Source: Maribacter litopenaei
Lineage (GTDB): Bacteria > Bacteroidota > Bacteroidia > Flavobacteriales > Flavobacteriaceae
Length of the DNA stretch: 64,000 bases
Direction: 5' to 3'
NCBI RefSeq assembly: GCF_025244665.1
Contig: NZ_CP104205.1
Span: 124,001 to 188,000 of the forward strand
Each line of letters starts with the position of its first letter. Positions within the stretch are counted from its first letter, which is position 1. The translations under genes and the position numbers were made by a program. Below the pieces are notes generated by a model. That model worked only from the letters and a program-made list of their open reading frames with translations, had not been told where the DNA came from and ran no database searches. Shown here one piece after another: positions 61,576 to 64,000 of this stretch.

Positions 61576-62540
61576 GGGAGCTATCTCCAATTTTATTGAA
61601 AAATACTATTTACACTTCAACGCCGCAGCCTTGGTGGATGCCGCCAAGGGGTATGAGGAGCAACTGAACAACGGGGCCAAGATGTTGGTCTCCTTGGCGG
61701 GAGCGATGAGTACAGCGGAGTTGGGAAAGATTTTTGCGGAAATGATCCGTCAGGACAAGGTGCAGATCATTTCCTGTACCGGTGCCAATCTTGAGGAGGA
61801 TATCATGAATCTGGTGGCGCATTCACACTATAAACGCGTCCCAAATTATAGGGACCTAACCCCGCAAGAGGAGTGGGATTTGTTGGAAAAGGGTCTAAAC
61901 AGGGTTACGGACACCTGTATTCCGAGAGGAAGAGGCCTTCCGTAGGTTGCAGAAGCATATCTTTAAGATTTGGAAGGATGCAGATGATAAGGGAGAACGC
62001 TACTTGCCACATGAATTTATGTACAAAATGTTGCTTTCGGGTGTGTTGGAAGAATACTATGAAATCGATTTGAAGGATTCATGGATGTATGCGGCTGCGG
62101 AGAAAAACCTACCTATTATTTGCCCAGGTTGGGAGGACAGTACCATGGGGAATATCTTTGCCTCGTATGTGCTAAAAGGGGAGTTGAAAGCCAGCACCAT
62201 GAAATCGGGTATTGAATACATGACCTTTTTGGCGGACTGGTATACCGATAATTCAGAAAACGGTATCGGGTTCTTTCAAATTGGAGGAGGAATCGCGGGC
62301 GATTTCCCAATTTGTGTGATTCCTATGCTATATCAGGATATGGAGCGTACAGATACCCCTTTCTCGAGCTATTTCTGCCAGATCAGTGACAGTACCACCA
62401 GTTATGGTTCCTATTCCGGGGCCGTACCCAATGAAAAGATTACCTGGGGCAAGTTGGATATAGACACCCCAAAATTTATTATAGAAAGTGATGCGACCAT
62501 TGTTGCACCTTTAATTTTTGCTTATCTTTTGGACTATTAA
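61559..62540 (+). CDS. Deoxyhypusine synthase-like protein, one frameshift
   Basis: Repaired length is 326 residues. The family motifs LVSLAGAMSTAELGK, ISCTGANLEEDIMN, WEDSTMGNIFAS and GGGIAGDFPICV are clear. The active-site Lys of DHS (SWGKI in the human enzyme) is kept in ITWGKLDID. The frame breaks at 61922-61927 (CCGAGA; repair gives CIREEEAFRRLQKH). In eukaryotes DHS modifies eIF5A, which bacteria lack. In this speA-speB operon a polyamine product such as homospermidine is more plausible (inference). Confidence 0.88.
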
Positions 62541-62546
62541 TTATTT

Positions 62547-62873
62547 ATGGACAAGAACGCACATTTAAAAAGAGTCATTGTAGATTTTAAGAAGTTGACC
62601 CCCGAAGTGTTGAAGCTTTTAGTGGAGCGATATCCTGATGGGTATGATGATCGTAACATCATCTCCTTCAAAAATGCCCAAGGCGAGCGCATAGAGGCCG
62701 TGGAGGTGTTGACGGAGGATACCAAATATTTGGTAAAGATCAGCGCCAAGTTGGAGTACACCATGGAAAACTATGATGAGGACGACTACGAGGATTTTGA
62801 TGACGATGATCCGGATGCAATCATGGAACCGGATCCTAAGGATATGGTGGATGGGGACGAGGACGATGATTAG
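62547..62873 (+). CDS. Small acidic hypothetical protein
   Basis: 108 residues, intact. The N-terminal 75 residues form a small alpha/beta unit (VIVDFKKLTPEVLKLLVERY, VEVLTEDTKYLVKIS); the C-terminus is strongly acidic (YDEDDYEDFDDDDPD, VDGDEDDD). Widely conserved in Flavobacteriaceae as an uncharacterised protein. It starts six bases after the DHS-like gene and ends before a terminator, so it belongs to the speA-speB-DHS operon. Confidence 0.8.
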   Translation: MDKNAHLKRVIVDFKKLTPEVLKLLVERYPDGYDDRNIISFKNAQGERIEAVEVLTEDTKYLVKISAKLEYTMENYDEDDYEDFDDDDPDAIMEPDPKDMVDGDEDDD

Positions 62874-62920
62874 TATCAGGCCGTTGCTAGTATAAAGGAA
62901 GTCAATTACATAGACGATAT

Positions 62921-62958
62921 TGGGTTTGGGTTTTTAGGATTCAAACCCATACTTTTTT
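62921..62958 (+). terminator. Terminator of the speA operon
   Basis: Stem TGGGTTTG (62921-62928) / CAAACCCA (62942-62949), 13-base loop, then a T-run at about 62952-62958. Confidence 0.8.
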
Positions 62959-63001
62959 ATCCAACATAGTCTTTTGAATATCGGATATCCCCTTTAATGT
63001 T

Positions 63002-64000
63002 ATGAAAGTAGAGGAAATTGAAAATATTGAACTGGAGTACCTAAGCCTTTCCGACTATAAGGAATTGAAAGAGGCAATGGTCACCTCCTATCTGAATGTT
63101 CACGATGCCGCCTGGACGGAAAAGGAAATAGATCGTTTGATCAAGAAGTTTCCGGAAGGCCAGGTAGTGATCAAGATCAACGGGAAGTTGGCCGGTTGCG
63201 CCCTTTCCATCATCGTGGATTATGCCAAGTTCGAAAACAGGCATACCTATAAAAAGGTCACCGGCAATTATACCTTCAATACCCATACGGACGAGGGAGA
63301 TGTGCTCTATGGCATCGATGTGTTCATCGTACCTGGTTTTAGGGGCATGCGCCTGGGAAGACGATTGTACGATTACCGCAAGGAACTCTGTGAGAAACTA
63401 AATCTAAGGAGCATCGTTTTTGGAGGGCGTATGCCCAATTACCACAAATATGCGGATGCCCTTACGCCCAAACAGTATATAGAAAAGGTACGCCATAAGG
63501 AAATTGAAGATCCCGTCCTAAACTTTCAGATCAGTAACGATTTTCATCCCTCCAAGGTGATGAAAGGGTATTTGGAAGGGGATAAGGATTCCAACGACTT
63601 CGCCATTTTAATGGAGTGGGACAATATCTACTATCAAAAACCTACGGATGAGGTAACCACGGCAAAGACCATTGTTCGGTTGGGGCTGATCCAATGGCAG
63701 ATGCGTCCGTATAAGGATATTGACGAACTGTTGCAGCAGGCCGAATACTTTATCGATTCGGTATCCGGATATCGGTCGGATTTTGCCCTGTTTCCGAGTT
63801 TTTCAATGCACCGTTGATGGCAGGTACCAATCATATGAGTACACCGGAAGCCATCAGGGAACTGGCAAAACATACCGAGGTATTGGTCCGGAAGTTTTCG
63901 GAATTTTCCATCACCTACAACATCAATATTATTGCGGGGAGTATGCCGGAGGTTATCGATGGTAAACTCTATAATGTAGGGTACCTGTGCCGTAGGGACG
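63002..64000 (+). CDS. GNAT acetyltransferase - carbon-nitrogen hydrolase fusion (3' end cut), one frameshift
   Basis: The first 210 residues form a GNAT domain (LSLSDYKELKEAMVTSY, VFIVPGFRGMRLGRRLYDYR with the acetyl-CoA loop, YHKYADALTPKQYIEKV). A nitrilase-superfamily domain then begins (WQMRPYKDIDELLQQAEYFI, FALFPEFFNAPLM with the catalytic Glu, then NIIAGSMPEV). The break at about 63795 (TTTCCGAG; restoring a G gives FPEFF) separates the two. The gene runs off the window. The fusion is known in Bacteroidota; the substrate is not known. Confidence 0.9.

Noticed and set aside
1-64000. CRISPR arrays, rRNA genes, insertion sequences
   Set aside because: No regularly spaced repeats, no rRNA-like stretches and no transposase genes were seen in this window.

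Overview
The window is chromosomal DNA of a member of the Bacteroidota, most likely a marine Flavobacteriaceae (Maribacter/Zobellia/Arenibacter-like; genus is inference). Evidence: promoters of the Bacteroidota type (TTG, about 19 bp, TAnnTTTG), SusC/FecA-like TonB receptors with carboxypeptidase-regulatory and STN domains, DUF4249 lipoproteins, DUF4097 proteins, a GNAT-nitrilase fusion, and an arginine decarboxylase/agmatinase/deoxyhypusine-synthase-like operon.

Layout. 1-11.5 kb: ZIP transporter, DUF423, an ECF sigma/HEAT-type anti-sigma/two DUF4097 operon, a carboxypeptidase-regulatory-domain protein, the iron(II) uptake operon feoA-feoB-Cys-rich peptide, SCO1 and RseP. 11.6-25.7 kb: a genomic island of about 14 kb integrated in tRNA-Asn, with 44-bp direct repeats of the tRNA 3' half at both ends, a tyrosine integrase at the right end and 11-bp tandem subterminal repeats. 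Its cargo is two TonB-receptor/DUF4249 modules, an MG2/plug-like protein and a beta-helix lipoprotein. 25.8-27 kb: galK. 27.2-33.8 kb: a PSD1 cytochrome/DUF1501/TIM-barrel/DUF2231-cytochrome-LRR cluster. 34-44.8 kb: hexuronate catabolism (uxaC, kdgK, kdgA, TRAP dctPQM, uxaB, uxaA, a semialdehyde dehydrogenase). 45-47.3 kb: a small acidic repeat protein and a LytS/LytTR two-component pair. 47.4-50.9 kb: methylmalonyl-CoA mutase mutA/mutB. 51-57.2 kb: a sugar/sugar-acid locus (MFS permease, RidA-like lipoprotein, esterase, SMP-30 lactonase, FAH hydrolase, two SDRs). 57.2-57.9 kb: tRNA-Arg with split tRNA remnants around a GIY-YIG gene. 59-64 kb: speA-speB-DHS-like operon and a GNAT-nitrilase fusion cut by the window end.

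The dominant anomaly is that 27 genes are broken: I count 44 single-base frameshifts and 3 in-frame stops, in genes that otherwise keep their family motifs and whose repaired lengths all come out as whole codons. Nineteen of the 44 breaks lie exactly at TCTCGG (or its complement CCGAGA) and are repaired by deleting one G (C), giving TCTCGA/T. Smaller groups sit at TTCTGG (T lost), CCGGA (G lost) and GGATC (extra C). Both orientations relative to the coding strand are affected, so an mRNA-level recoding signal is unlikely. The best reading is a sequence-specific read/consensus error, possibly provoked by DNA modification, rather than mass pseudogenisation. CDS coordinates below span the repaired genes.
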